From: Lepidurus packardi
Taxonomy: Eukaryota; Arthropoda; Branchiopoda; Notostraca; Triopsidae
Direction of reading: 5' to 3'
DNA: 64,000 nt
NCBI GenBank assembly: GCA_023053545.1
Contig: JAKZAN010000002.1
Location: 1,348,375 to 1,412,374, forward strand
Shown piece after piece: positions 30,684-42,719 of this stretch. Each line of letters begins with the position of its first letter. Within the stretch, counting starts at the first letter, position 1. A model generated the notes under the pieces. The model did not search any database, had not been told where the DNA came from, and saw nothing but the letters and a program-made list of their open reading frames with translations. The position numbers and the translations under genes were made by a program.

Positions 30684-31135
30684 ATTATTTTCAATAGTAA
30701 CATGGAAACGAAAACTTAACAGATGTAATAATCGAAGATTACCAGAGTGTCGTTAATCTTGGTGGATAAATGTAATGATTCCTGCGTTGTGTTTGATTAG
30801 TGCTGATGTGGGATATATGAATGATACTTAAGACCCATTGACGATTGAACGAATTTATTTGATATCACTTGGTGGATGAATAACACGTGCGTTATCATGC
30901 CACGCTGGCTCAGAGGGGGCGGAGTCCGAGAGTTATATAGAAACAACGGAACTTGAAAACAAAGGAGTAAGGCTGCCAACTCTCCGAACCTTGTGAGGTT
31001 CGGGACTCTAGGGACAGCAAAGGGGCGGGAATTTCAAACGATTAGATTATAGGAACCTGGGTAATTTTAAAGTACATTCTAGAAATTCACGACACAGAGA
31101 AAGAAAATGAAAAGTCCCCCAAAAACAGGTTAAAG

Positions 31136-31417
31136 TCACACTACAGATCAAAATCAAAAAGTCACCAGTCAACATCAAGAAAAGGCCTGATTTGGGCGTG
31201 CTTTGGTCTGACTTGTACAAATCAAATAAGATTGAATTTGGGTCCTTTGATTTGATTGTTGTAATGTGTGTGATTTACCACATTGCCAATAAATGTTGTA
31301 TGAAAGACAAGCAGGAAACTTTGGTTTTTGAGAAGAGATATAATAAACAAAACTGTAAAAAGCTATCCGGATTTACTAAATTAGTATTATAAAGTTTTGT
31401 GTTGTAGCCAAAACAAC
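31136..31417. repeat. Half copy of the fold-back MITE at 39223-39790
   Basis: From TCACACTAC to TGTAGCCAAAACA this matches one arm of the fold-back element (about 85-90% by eye), beginning a few bases inside its terminus and ending at its central loop. The second arm is absent. Confidence 0.85.
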
Positions 31418-31424
31418 TTGCGCT

Positions 31425-31482
31425 CAACGGCAACGCCACGTTTTTTTCAATCCTGAAAACGTGGCATTGCCGTTGAGTTGCT
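31425..31482. repeat. Hairpin with about 22-bp arms
   Basis: CTCAACGGCAACGCCACGTTTT and the inverted arm AAAACGTGGCATTGCCGTTGAG differ at one base and flank a spacer of about 12 bp. Confidence 0.85.
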
Positions 31483-31489
31483 ATTTGTT

Positions 31490-31589
31490 AGCTATGCAAG
31501 TAGCATAGCTTATTAGCTATGCAAGTAGCATAGCTTATTAGCTATGCAAGTAGCATAGCTTATTAGCTATGCAAGTAGCATAGCTTATT
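31490..31589. repeat. Four perfect 25-bp tandem units, each self-complementary
   Basis: The unit AGCTATGC-AAGTA-GCATAGCT-TATT occurs at 31490, 31515, 31540 and 31565 without variation. Each unit can form an 8-bp stem. Confidence 0.95.
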
Positions 31590-31597
31590 CTATCGTT

Positions 31598-32015
31598 TTC
31601 CGGGCCAGAAGCGTGCCACCTCTCAGTGGGTGGTTTGGCACAACAAGCTTCCCGTAAGCGCTGTGCATTTCGGGGGTGATTTCGTGGGGAGATGGATTAG
31701 GCTATTTTGCCAGTGGCCAGGAGGAGCAACTTGAACTAGCATGTCCGCCAAGCCAAATGAGCTCGGAGGGACGTTTTGCCTGCCCTTCCTTCGTAGCATG
31801 AACTTTCAGAGCCAGAAGCGTCCCAACTCCCAGTGGGTGGTTTGGCACAACAAGCTTCCCGTAAGCGCTGTGCATTTCGTGGGTGTTTTCGTGGGGAGTT
31901 CGAAAAGGTTATTTTGCCAGCGGCCGGAGGAGCAACTTAGATTAGCACGTTCGCTAAGCCAAATGAGCTCGGAGGGACGTTTTGCCTGCCCTTTCTTCGT
32001 CGCATGGACGTTTAC
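31598..32015 (+). repeat. Two diverged tandem copies of about 205 bp
   Basis: 31598-31803 and 31809-32015 share GCCAGAAGCGT, GTGGGTGGTTTGGCACAACA, GCGCTGTGCATTTCG, GAGGAGCAACTT and AGCTCGGAGGGACG. A 98-aa frame (31741-32037) crosses the junction; no domain is recognised. The GC content is higher than in neighbours. It could be a decayed duplicated exon or a minisatellite-like repeat. Confidence 0.85.
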
Positions 32016-32766
32016 TGTTGTTGTGATTTGTAAGTAGTCTGTTCGTTGCTATGGTTCGTGCTGTTATTTTTTATTAGCAGCTACGTGTGTAATTCCATTT
32101 CTTTTTTAAGGATAAGTCCTTTAAGTTTTATTTACGTATGTTTAAGTTCTGTTATTGGTGTTTTTCCTTGGGACCACTGGTGCAGGATTTTCTAGCACTT
32201 ACTTTTTCAAACACCATATCGTAGTGTTTAGAAAACTCAGTCGGTGTCGAAAAATGCAGCACTATAAGTCTATATTTCCCAGCGAAAAACGCCATGCATA
32301 TGTCTGAATTCAGTTTATTCGTAGTGTTAATTTATAAACACTAACGTTGTAATGTTACAGTGACAGTTCCTTTGTCCTCGGGTTTCTTATGAATTGCATA
32401 TTATTTTGTTACATTTAATCTATTTAGCGAAGTTTGATTTTCAGAATAAAAATTTACTATCAAATAAACGAGAAAAAATTACGCAATATTATATTTCAAG
32501 CAGGTAAGGCAGGTTTCAATAATCGATTGACGACGTTAATGCAACCTGTGCGTACCTGAACCAGCAAGTATATGTATGTAATTAAAATATGTTTCGTAAA
32601 ATAATAAATGTAAACGCTTACTATTTACTTATAATATCGATATTAGAGCTGCTTTGGGAATTGGACTTGCTCTTCGGAAGTGGGAAGGCAACTAAGTTTA
32701 CAGTAAATTGGAGGAGATATGTACCGAAGATAATTGCCGTGGACAAAGAACAAAACTATAAGGCTG

Positions 32767-33783
32767 TTATACCTAGGCTAGACGGGACGCTAATTATCAT
32801 TAACTTTTAATGTTGATCAAGTCGTCCCAGAACGGGGAATAGTTGTTGAGTGTCCAGACGACAAACTGAAAGGTCACTTTCATTGAGCGTAATCCTATGC
32901 TTAAGGCTACACCTTCACATATTTTACCGTCACATAAACACTTTTCTGTCAAAAAGTATTTTTCATGTCGCTTTCCTATCAGAAAGTATTTTGAACCGTA
33001 AACGATGGACGTGTTTCCGCTTACACCTTTAAGTGAAGTTGTTTTTCCAAGTTTTCTTGGAGAAACTTTAATTCTAGTCCAGCTGCTTATCTTGCGCAAA
33101 AGATTAGCGAGAAATAGGAGAGACAAGCAATTAAAAGCTATACTTTCATTAATAAGCAGTCTCCATAGTTTGTTATAACCATCTTTCCTAGTACCTAGGC
33201 CACAATCGCTCGTTTCTTCTGGACAGTGGTGGCTCAAGATTGTGCCAACAATGTCAGAAGTTACATTCCGACAAAATTTCCGTACCTCAAGAGCCTTATT
33301 TACGTACCTTTGCGACCGGCTACGCCCTGTACTGAAAAAAAAACACAACGATTATGAGAAGACCTATTCCGGTTATAAAGAGAGTAGCTGTTGCTGTTTT
33401 CGATTCTTTTTGTTGCTGTTGCTGATTGCATTCGCGATCAGTTAAGGCCTACACTAGAAAAGAGACTGATTCCGGTTTTTATTCGTATTGGTTCTTTTTT
33501 ATATTTATATGAGAAAAACGTTTTATGAAGCTAAGAAATGCTATTTTGTCATCCTAGTCCTAACTTAATCAGGTAAGTTGTCTAGACGGGGCTTTAATTA
33601 GGCATTAGCTAATGTTGGTCATAGTTAATGAACTTGTGCTAGCTTCATTAAATCAGAACCTTCATTAACAGTTGATTATCATTAGCGTTAATGTTGTTGT
33701 TTCTAGACGACTCACTTAAACATGTTTAACTCAGGTAGTCGGAGTTGATTATCATTAAATCGTCCCGTCTAGCCTAGGTATTA
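32767..33783. mobile_element. PIF/Harbinger relic with 20-bp TIRs and TTA target duplication
   Basis: TACCTAGGCTAGACGGGACG at 32770-32789 is matched perfectly in reverse complement at 33761-33780. TTA flanks both sides (32767-32769 and 33781-33783), the 3-bp duplication typical of PIF/Harbinger. The interior holds a fragment of a Harbinger transposase. It is an internally deleted, non-autonomous copy of 1011 bp. Confidence 0.85.
33190..33475 (+). pseudogene. HARBI1-like transposase N-terminal fragment
   Basis: The plus frame has SGQWWLKIVPTMSEVTFRQNF then SRALFTYLCDRLRPVL, matching the start of Harbinger transposases (W...M....F..NFR.S...F.YLC..LRP.L). Later frames repeat an IRDQLRPTLEKR-like word. 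The DDE core is missing. It sits inside the 20-bp inverted repeats of the surrounding relic, which supports the family call. Confidence 0.65.
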
Positions 33784-33879
33784 GGGAACTTCTCCTGAAC
33801 CCGGCGCAGGACTTAGCGCTTATTAGCACAGCTACCTTACATCATAAAAACCTTATAGCATTTCTTAATATTACCACTC

Positions 33880-34455
33880 TTTACAACAAACTTCCTAATA
33901 TTACTTCAGATTACTTCCTTCAAGCTTGCACTACCTTCGCCCTATGTGAAACGAGATTGTCTAATATACATCAAAATACAGACTTCCACATTTCAACATA
34001 CATCGCATGGACTACGCTCCAACACCGTCACCTTACGGTATGGCAATATATACAAGACAAGACGCAGTCTTCTCAAATATAGCATCGACAAACTGTCTAG
34101 AGCTGTGCAGCACATAAATAAAAAAGCAATCTTTATACATTCACGCTCTGTATAGACACCATTCAGATAGCATGAATGACTTTTATGACACCTTACACCA
34201 CTTCGTTCAAAGTATAAAACATTCTAGCGACAGAATTGTGTTAATGGGTGACTTTAATATAGATATACATAACAAACTACACGAGAAAAAATAAAAACAA
34301 TAGAATCCATACTAAAACCACTAAACCTAAAACAACACATAACACAACAAACTACCACTCAACATTAGATCTTCTCTACACCAACTTTCCAACAAGCACA
34401 ACCGGAGTTTACGAAACATACTACACAGATTACAAGATCATATATACCGACATAC
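33880..34455 (+). pseudogene. Endonuclease/exonuclease/phosphatase (EEP) domain fragment of a retroelement or Helentron
   Basis: Frames in succession carry FALCETRLS, then PSPYGMAIYTRQDAVF, RIVLMGDFNIDI (catalytic GDFN motif) and finally LDLLYTNFPT...TDYKIIYTDIP, which aligns with the SDH end of the EEP fold. Several stops and frameshifts separate them. APE-like EEP domains occur in LINEs and in Helentrons; no reverse transcriptase or helicase is adjacent, so the parent is not settled. Confidence 0.7.
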
Positions 34456-35393
34456 CCAACATATAACACTGACTTTCGAACAAACAAAACATCATTTGCA
34501 TTTCACATCATATTACATTTCAATACTCATACACATAACTCGTAAGCAACACAAAGTTAAGTGTCACATACTCTTAGCTACCATACACTTCCATCCATAA
34601 ATTTTAACAAATCACACCAATCCATTATTTACATTCACGCTTCCACTTTACATCCCTACAACTCCCTACATTTCCTTTCCACGAATTTCGATTCTATTTG
34701 GACCATCTACCGTGTGACGCACAACACATTCACATGCATACAAAGTAAACCTAACAACTACCCGTTCACTATACTTGCATAGCTCACTCGACAGCTCGCC
34801 TGTCATCTTGTTAAAAATGCCGTTAAATGGCCAAACCATACGGCACGATTAATTTTGCCACGCCAATCAGGGTTCATTTCTTTCGAACTCCACCACACAG
34901 TTTTACCTAGGGGTTTAGAAACGGCTAATTAGAAGTTGTGTTGTCCCCAGAAGAACTTTGTAAGTCCACGCTGGAGAAACAACCGAGGCTCTCTGAAGTA
35001 CCGAAGAAACCAAAGTACCGGTGGTACCCAACTGCAGTAAAAAAAAGGAAGCCAAGTCGGGGCACGCGTTTGGTTCTTCTGCAGTTTTTGGCCGGAGGTT
35101 AGTTCAGCTCAGTGTTGGGAAAACTAAAGTAATACTACACTAAAGTAAATTTTTATTGCAAAATAGTAATAATAATATTATATTACGCTTTTCTTAAAAA
35201 AAGTAAGAGTAAAATTTTTTTTGAAAAGTAATGCATTAAATTAATTTTTTGTTTACATTCAATACCAACGTAGGCTTTCGCCTGTTGTTGGTGTTTCTTA
35301 TTTAAAGGTCTATTTCTACATAGGTCTTTTAAGCTTATGATGTAAATATATACATGAAGGGAAGGGAATTTAACCGGGGAGTTTACTATACTC
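34456..35393. other. No gene; AT-rich flank and LINE 3' end
   Basis: Contains an AC-rich stretch to 34790, then a mixed segment. A T/A-rich region at 35220-35260 followed by a small inverted word (ACCAACG...TTGTTGG) is likely the 3' untranslated end of the minus-strand LINE at 35394-38050. Confidence 0.35.
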
Positions 35394-38050
35394 CTAAATC
35401 ATGTTTTTAGCTTCTTTGAAAAACGCACAAACAGCTGGAACAATTTTTCGATTGGTTAAAAGCGTTTCGGTGTTCCAATGGAGTTTGTGGCAACTTAATT
35501 GTCGTAAAAGAGTAGCTGGAAGTCCGCTGTTCAGTCGTCGGCAGCGGTAGAGTAGGTGGGCAATGTCCTGTCGAGTCTGGTCTTGGCAAGAACCACGATG
35601 GTTGTCTGTTTTCTTGATTCTTCGTAAGTAGGATTTGGCAGGGTAGTGGCCTGTGCGTAACTGAGTTATTGTTGATATTACAGGTTTGGGTTGTTTGAAC
35701 GTTCTAATGGATTTGTGTAATGGTCCAGCGCCAAGTTCTTGAACGCAGTTTTTTGTTAATATCCAGAGATGTGAGCACTTGTCCATGGTATGTGTGTCAA
35801 TTGTTGTAGGCCTCTTTTTTTGTTTAGTGGGGGGTGAGCCAGATTGTCTCCAGGTTGCTTCTCGCTCGTTCGTAGCACGTGTTTTAGCTCTTTCTTTTTG
35901 GTAGTTCTGGAGGGGTCGGCCATTTATCCCAGTACAATTTCTGAAAAGCGTTTTTTCCAATAAAAGATTTAGCGGGGGGAGGCCAGTTTCGACTTTTATG
36001 GCTGTCGTAGGGGTGGATTTTAATGCGCCTGTAATTGCTAAGAGTCCTTTTCTGTAAATTTGTCCCAACGGTTGAAGATTGCGTGAAGAAATGTTACTCC
36101 AGGCTGGAAAGCCAAATCGTAGTTTTGAGATTACCGTGGCCAGGAAGACAATTCTTAGTTGCATGCATGATGTGCTTTTCGAGGTGTAGGTTATTTTACG
36201 TATTTGTTGTTGTGCAAAATTGCACTCCGAACGAGGTAGCTGGTGTGATTTTACCAGTTTTATTTAGTATCGTATAGATTAGGCCCAAGTATTTAACCGT
36301 TTCGTTGGAGATGATTTGGATTTGGTCCCAAATCAAAGGGGATCTTTCTGGGGTCCGTTTTCTTGAGAAATGTACGGGTTCGGTTTTTTCTCTTCAAAAC
36401 TCTGGATGAAGTTGTTTTCCCCATTTCTCCAGAGCCGTGATATTGTTCGAGATCAGGTTGACATTGTTCTCGCTGGAGCGACCTGACACGTGGATGGGGA
36501 GATTCTTCGGCAAAGATCTGAGTACGAATTTTCTTTCTTTGAATGACACTTAAGGATTTGTTAACGTAGATTAAGAAGATAATTGGAGAGAGAGGGGAAC
36601 CTTGCGGTTCACCTTTCGCTAGCGTGAGAACTGGACTGGACTCTGTTTTGCATTGAACGTATGCCGTTCGGTTTTTAAGGAAAGCTTTTGGTCCAAAGTG
36701 CTAATTTTTGTGAGGCTTTGATCTTACAGAGTTTTTTTTATTAACTTAGGGTGGCATACATTGTCGAAAGCGCCTTTTACGTCCAATAATAGGGCTGTGT
36801 GAAATTTTCCTTTGTCGAAACTTGTAAAGGATTGCTTTGCTTAGTTCGATTTGAGCATCGGTAGTTGATCGATTGGGTGTAAAACCCCAATGAGTATCGG
36901 AGAGTATGTTTTCTTTTTGTAGGAATGTTTTCAGTCGATTGGAAATATGTATATCTACGATTTGACTCTACATCGGTAGAACGTTATTTGGACGAAAGTT
37001 TTTAATGGATGAATAGTCCGTTTTGTTCGGCTTAGGTAGTGGTGGGACCTTTGCTGCTTTCCATGATTGAGGATAATGTCCCAGGGTAAAGGACGCGTTG
37101 TAAATTTGTAGCACTGTCTTGCCCTTGTATTCCAGAGAGTTCTTTTAAGACCTTGGCTTGAATGGAGTCCACGCCTGGGGCTTTAAAAGGTTTTACGCTC
37201 TGTAGAATTTCTAGTATTTCCTCGGAGGAAAAAAGAGCAGTCAGATCCGAGTCCTTGTGTCTCCCGTTTTTGGGAACATGTGGTGTGGGGGGACTTCAAA
37301 GTGACATAGATTAGTTTGTTACAGGGGTTCCACCAATCAAATTCTCCGCAATAAAATTCATTTTTGCTTTAGAGTCAGTGAGTGGCTGTCCGTCTCTTTA
37401 AGACGGTCTAGTTGGATTACAGAAGCTTTTTGTCTTATAAATTTATTACAATTCCAGAGAAACTTCTTGTCAGGAGTCGTCATTCTGTCTGCCCAATATT
37501 GATCTCGTAGTATCCTAGTCCTTGAGCGTTAGTAGTTCCTGGTGGTTTTCCATTCGGTTTCGTATTGTGGCTTTCGTGTGCTTTTGTAAAGTCTGACCTT
37601 TGGCTGTGTTGAGGCTGTTTGTCTGTTTTTGGCTTTGGCTGTTTGTCTGCGTAACAGTTCGAGTTCTGTTTCCACCCTGCTGTAGTGTCTTGTAGTGTGT
37701 TGGGGGATGTTTTGGTGCATTGTCATTTGTATTATGGATGTCAGTTTGGATGCAGCCAAGTTCAGATCTTGTGGGTTATTAAGCCTGGTGAAAAGTCAAT
37801 GGTTTAAAAGGACGGCTTGTGCTGTGTCGGATCTTAGCTTCTGCCAGTCTGCTTCATAGTAGAACCATATTTTAGTGGGACAGGTATATGGAAGGTTATA
37901 TTGATTTCGATGGCCACGCGGTCAGATTCGTTGTAGTATTCGTCGTATACTTAACTGCACGTGACTCAATAGTTGCCGTGAAGTGAGTGTCAGGTCCATT
38001 GTGTAAGTTTGGCCTCGTTCATTTTGGAAGGTGGGAATATTCTACCTGTT
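35394..38050 (-). pseudogene. Jockey-like LINE, ORF2 remnant
   Basis: 36164-35394 is an open 256-aa frame with the post-RT 'thumb' words (ISKLRFGFPAWSN, GLLAITGALKSTPTTAIKVE) and a C-terminal Cys/His segment (RGSCQDQTRQDIAHLLYRC). Upstream on the minus strand, 36165-37330, RT motifs persist across several frameshifts (GEPQGSPLSPIIFLIYVN near 36570-36620; the expected F/YADD has become FAEE). 37759-37529 encodes the linker between endonuclease and RT. Words near 37900-38000 fit the endonuclease C-terminus. It is related to but more decayed than the LINEs at 53621 and 56920. The degraded RT active site makes it non-functional. Confidence 0.75.
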
Positions 38051-38169
38051 AAGGAGGTGTAAGTCGTGCTTCGTAATAAAATGGGGTAGAGTTGTTGATT
38101 TGAGCAGCAAATCGGCTTCTTGTTTATCTTGGGGGTTTGTAAATGTAAGGCAATTTTGTCTAGGCGTGT

Positions 38170-38457
38170 TTTCCTTATAATGACGAGGCTTGGCGACGGG
38201 GGCTTGACAGGATCACTGCCACGAAGGTCTTCTTCTATGAATTGGACAAACTTTAGTCTATCGCCCGATCGACGTAGCTTGCCGTCTGGCCGGGAAGAGA
38301 TCCGCGCCACAGAGCCTTTGCGCAAGTTTCGGGTCGGCTTCGCAGTCGAGAGCCCATTCCTTAGCAATGGGACCGCACCAGGTGGTTCCTACTATGCGGG
38401 TAACGCTCGCTGCATGGCGTTTAGTAGAGCCCGCAAGTCGCTGCGCGAAGAAAGCGT
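38170..38457 (+). other. Possible orphan exon, unidentified
   Basis: A plus frame open for about 95 codons, GC-rich and Ser/Arg-rich (SLPRRSSSMNWTNFSLSPDR, ARCMAFSRARKSLREES), ends at a GTAAGT donor at 38458. No domain is recognised. It overlaps a minus-strand frame that joins LINE sequence, so coding strand and reality are uncertain. Confidence 0.25.
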
Positions 38458-38479
38458 AAGTTTTTGTGATTGAGTGTGT

Positions 38480-39220
38480 AAGTTAACCAAAGCACCTAGA
38501 GACTTGTTTAAGCATTCTAAATAAATATTATGGTGTCTTCCCTATTAGTAGAAGGTCTGATTCTGAATGCACTAATAGGTAAAGGTGCTAGCTCTCCGGC
38601 CAACTTTTCCCCCGTGTTATAAGGATAGGGAAATTTGAATTTTGGAGTAAAGGGCGGGGCTAAAACCACTAAATAATTAATTACTCGGTTAATGTGCATA
38701 ATTGACACAGGGGTTCTTCAGCCAGAACACTTTATTTGCTCTCCTCTATAATACATTTTTTTCCAGACCTTACTCTCCCTTTAAATGTTTCGACTTCCTT
38801 TTACTATTTTGCTATTGCCCACGCTTTTCAGCAACGACATGTAATACGAATTTTTCTTTATAAGTCATGCATAAGATCATTTAGTTACTTCTTTGTTTCG
38901 CTACTGCGAAAACTACACACAAGTTTTGTAGGCCGAAGAGCAAATGATCAAATAACTTTATTACGAAAAAATAAGAATGTAACATCCATGAGTAAATTAA
39001 TGTCATCGATAAACCAATTCAACTCATTGACAGACAAATACGTTAAACAAATGCAAAGCAAGCATTCATTTTCGTACGGCGTCACAAGGGCTTAAACAGC
39101 TGCCAAGGGGCCTCGGCATTTTCCGAGAGGCATTTTTCGTTTAACATTTGGAATGAAATAGGAGCGCCTCTGCATGACCCTTTATCACACAGCCGAAAAC
39201 ATCGCTAAACTAGCTGTCCC
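38480..39220. other. No recognised gene
   Basis: AT-rich. A 119-aa frame (38736-39095) has no recognisable similarity and a hydrophobic, low-information start. Confidence 0.4.
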
Positions 39221-39222
39221 TA

Positions 39223-39790
39223 AAGGGTGGTTCACACTACCATTCAAAATCAAAAATCACCAGTCAAAATCAAGAAAATCACTGACTAGGGGCGTGGTTT
39301 GGTCTGATTTGGTCTGACTTGTGCCATTCAAATAAGATTGAATTTGGGTCCTTTGATTGTTGTGATTTGTGTGACTTGCCACATTGCCAAGGAAAGTTGT
39401 ATGAAAAACATGCAGGAAACTTTGGTTTTTGAGCAGCTAAATAATAAATAAAACTGTAAAAAGCTATCCAGATTTACTGAATTAATATAATAAAGTTTTA
39501 TGTTGCAGCCAAAACATAAAACTGCAACATAAAACTTTATAATATTAATTCAGTAAATCTGGATAGCTTTTTACAGTTTTATTTAGCTGCTCAAAAACCA
39601 AAGTTTCCTGCATGTTTTTCATACAACTTTTCTTGGCAATGTGGTAAGTCACACAAATCACAACAATCAAAGGACCCAAATTCAATCTTATTTGAATGGC
39701 ACAAGTCAGACCAAACCACGCCCCCAGTCAGTGATTTTCTTGATTTTGACTGGTGATTTTTAATTTTGAATGGTAGTGTGAACCACCCTT
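39223..39790. mobile_element. 568-bp fold-back MITE with about 280-bp arms
   Basis: AAGGGTGGTTCACACTAC at the left end is mirrored at the right end, and the two arms remain almost identical in reverse complement up to a 13-nt loop at 39509-39521. TA lies on both sides (39221-39222 and 39791-39792), fitting a TA target duplication and a Tc1/mariner-mobilised element. A diverged half copy lies at 31136-31417. Confidence 0.9.
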
Positions 39791-39792
39791 TA

Positions 39793-40218
39793 CCTATGGG
39801 TTTTGCACCATGTCTTTCCCTGCCCTCTTTTTCTTTATAAGTTTTTGAAAAACTTCCCGAAAATCAAAGTAATGCTTAATTTTATTTGTAATTGACCATA
39901 GATTAAGGATATAAGGGCCATAATGGCTATTTCTGATTAGCATGAATTTTTCCTTGGCCGTTTGACCCAGGTTACCATTACTTTTGCATGTTTTTTCCCA
40001 TTCATTTCCCATGAACTTTTGCATGACTTTTTAATGACTTTGGCATGACTTCCTATAAACTATTTTTTTTATAAATTTTCCATTAATTTATCTATTAAGT
40101 TTTCATAAATGTTCCATTAATTTGTAGGTATGTATATTCTATATCCATGTGGAGGTACTAATCCGTAGAAAATACTGCATTCAATTAGTAGGTCATAATT
40201 TTTATCAAATGCCCGAAG
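39793..40218. other. No recognised gene
   Basis: AT-rich spacer between two MITEs with no supportable ORF. Confidence 0.4.
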
Positions 40219-41478
40219 TTAAGGCCCCGGTCTAGCTTATCCTTTTATGGGCGAATTACGTGGTGACATTTTCAGGCTATTGTGCGATAAGTATGAACTA
40301 TTTTTATAAAAAGCTCTTGACAATAATGTAATTATAAGTAATCGCCTTCCTGTGACGAAGTGTTTTTTTTTAAAAAACAAGTCTTTTTTAAAACGGCTCT
40401 TAGGAAATTAATATTGTAACTTTTTCCTGTAAGACAATTTTAAAAATCATTAAATTAAATTATTTAAATTAATGAAATAAAAGAATTTAAATTAATTAAA
40501 TTGACTAATAAAATTAATTCATTCATTTTAATGATCAATTTTCAGCCTTTTTGCAATTGACTTCATTGAGATCTTCCGCTATGATGACTCCGCTATGATG
40601 ACGTCATGCTAAATTCTGAGAACGTTGGTTTATAATGATATGTGCCCAGTGAATTAAAAAAGAACAACATATTTTAACGAAGTAATATACGATATTCATG
40701 GAATTGGTTTCCTTCTAATTTTTGGTTTGAGTAAACGTGTATATTTCAATTATACCAGTTGTCGCGATCGCGAAGGTAATCCACTTTACCTTGCCATTCC
40801 AGACGTAATGAGTTCTAATACTTTTAGCTCTGTACAGTCGCCTGTAGTGATTTCCTTTTTCATTTCGTATCTTTTGCCGTTTTATTATGTTCAATCATCA
40901 AAATAGTTTTTACATCATTGTTTTACTGCTTGCAATTCATTTATCATTCCTTGAATGTACCACAAAAGAATTTTATTTTTAAAAAACCATGTTGTACTCG
41001 ATAAGTGCTACGATTAGATTCAGCAATGTTTTACTCTTGAAAGGATTTGTTTGCAATAATTTTAATCAAGAAAAGCCTTCGCTATGGAAATTAGATTTTA
41101 AAAAATGTGACAAAAATCACTTCGATAATAGTATAATTTAATCTTTCTTACAAACTATTTCCGGGCATCTTAAAATGCAATATATTAATCCAATGTTTTG
41201 TAAAAAAACATCGACTAAAATGACAGGAAACGCTTATACTAAACTTGTCCGTGCTACTTGAATAAGCCAATGACAGACCTGTATCCAATAATATTACATG
41301 TATAGGTAAGTCTTGACTTGAGAGTTAGTGGGCGTTACCTACAACTCACTTTCAAGTTTCGCGCTAGTTGCAGATGCTGTCATCTGTTATAAACAACATA
41401 ACGGAGCTTAATTGAGAAAAACACTGGTGTCATCTATTAGCAGAAAAAATCTCCAAAGTTGCTAGACCGGGGCCTTAA
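40219..41478. mobile_element. TTAA-flanked non-autonomous element, 14-bp TIRs
   Basis: TTAA at 40219-40222 is followed by GGCCCCGGTCTAGC (40223-40236). The exact reverse complement lies at 41461-41474, followed by TTAA (41475-41478). TTAA duplication is the piggyBac hallmark, but piggyBac termini usually start with CCC-type bases, so the superfamily is open. The 1.2-kb interior is AT-rich with no transposase. Confidence 0.7.
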
Positions 41479-42719
41479 TCCATTATTCTTCATACAAATT
41501 TGAATATAAACTGCAAAATATCAATTTTCATAAACAATGCTATTACACAATATACAGGTAGACGCCACTGGTTATTTTAGAATCAGTCGCATTATAGAAT
41601 CCAATTTTAAAGGACTTCGTATGATGATCGCTTATTATCATCACTTGTTTTTGCACAGATGTCAATGAACGTAGTAATGTCACAAAATGCATAATTTCAC
41701 ATGGTTGTTGAATTTTCGTCTCGGGCATCACAGTATTATTACCACACAGGATGTTTGTTGCCCTGATTTTAGTTATTGGAGCCAAATTATCACTGCCAGT
41801 TCTACTGCCGGGTCGATTTTTGCGACTTTGTCCAACTGTTTCGATGCAATATTACAGCTTTTCTCCAAACTACATGTATAGCCTTCTGTAGTAAAATAAC
41901 AAATCAGTATCAGACTTTCTTTTATATGAAATTCCAACAGCCAATAGAATTGTACTTATAATTGTGCCCAGCACACTTTAGTGTTTTATTTAGCGAATAT
42001 TTGTATACTGTCGTAATGGAGATGGATATAATAGTTTCGTCGCTCAGAGATTTGTAGATATTTCTTATATAACGTAATATTATATTTACGTTACATTATA
42101 TATAAAAGTAATAAAATAAAAGGACAGAAACAGGTATTGAAAAATGTTACACGAAATAATGAAGCTTGTACAGGAGACAATTTTCACTGTGCAAAGAGAT
42201 CATGAATTAGTCATGAAAAATCCACAATAGGAAATTACATAATTGAAAGCCATGGAGAAATGGATCATTGCAAATGCCGTCGTGTAGAATTAGGGTCATC
42301 TCATGTTCATATCATGTTTTTGACATGACAAAATACCAATGGTAAAATAACCATGACAATTCATTACAGGTCATGAGTGGAACAAGGGAGGCGTCAGCCC
42401 TCCTTGGACTCCGGAGGAGTACACGCTTGGCGGCCCGCTCCTAGGCCGCTGGCAAGGAAAGTCTCGCCGGGGGGAGCCGGGTGGCAAGCCAAGCTTGTCA
42501 AAAAGTAAGTTACCTCCTTTTATTTCCTTTTCGACTTTGCTTTTTTTGATTGGCGTATAGACCTAACCATGTTGCCAAAGTTTATTGTTAAAAAGTACAT
42601 TTAGAATCGGGTAGGGGAAGGGGATTTCACAGAACGCTATCACACTGGGCGGCCTTTTACAGACTGGCACGTCCTTCACCGTAGATTTTCATCGTGATGA
42701 GTTAGAAAAAACTTGACTG
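41479..42719. other. AT-rich sequence with one GC-rich exon-like patch
   Basis: Mostly non-coding. 42375-42510 is GC-rich and ends at AAAA|GTAAGTT, so it could be an exon with a plus-strand donor; neither frame is recognisable. Short palindromes (CATGACAAAATACCAATGGTA region) occur near 42310-42360. Confidence 0.3.

Noticed and set aside
31490-31589. CRISPR-like array
   Set aside because: Units are contiguous without spacers, and the genome is eukaryotic.
32589-32810. 73-aa ORF overlapping the left Harbinger terminus
   Set aside because: Its 3' part is the terminal inverted repeat; chance ORF.
32800-33348. 182-aa minus ORF inside the Harbinger relic
   Set aside because: Opposite to the strand carrying recognisable Harbinger transposase words; a shadow frame.
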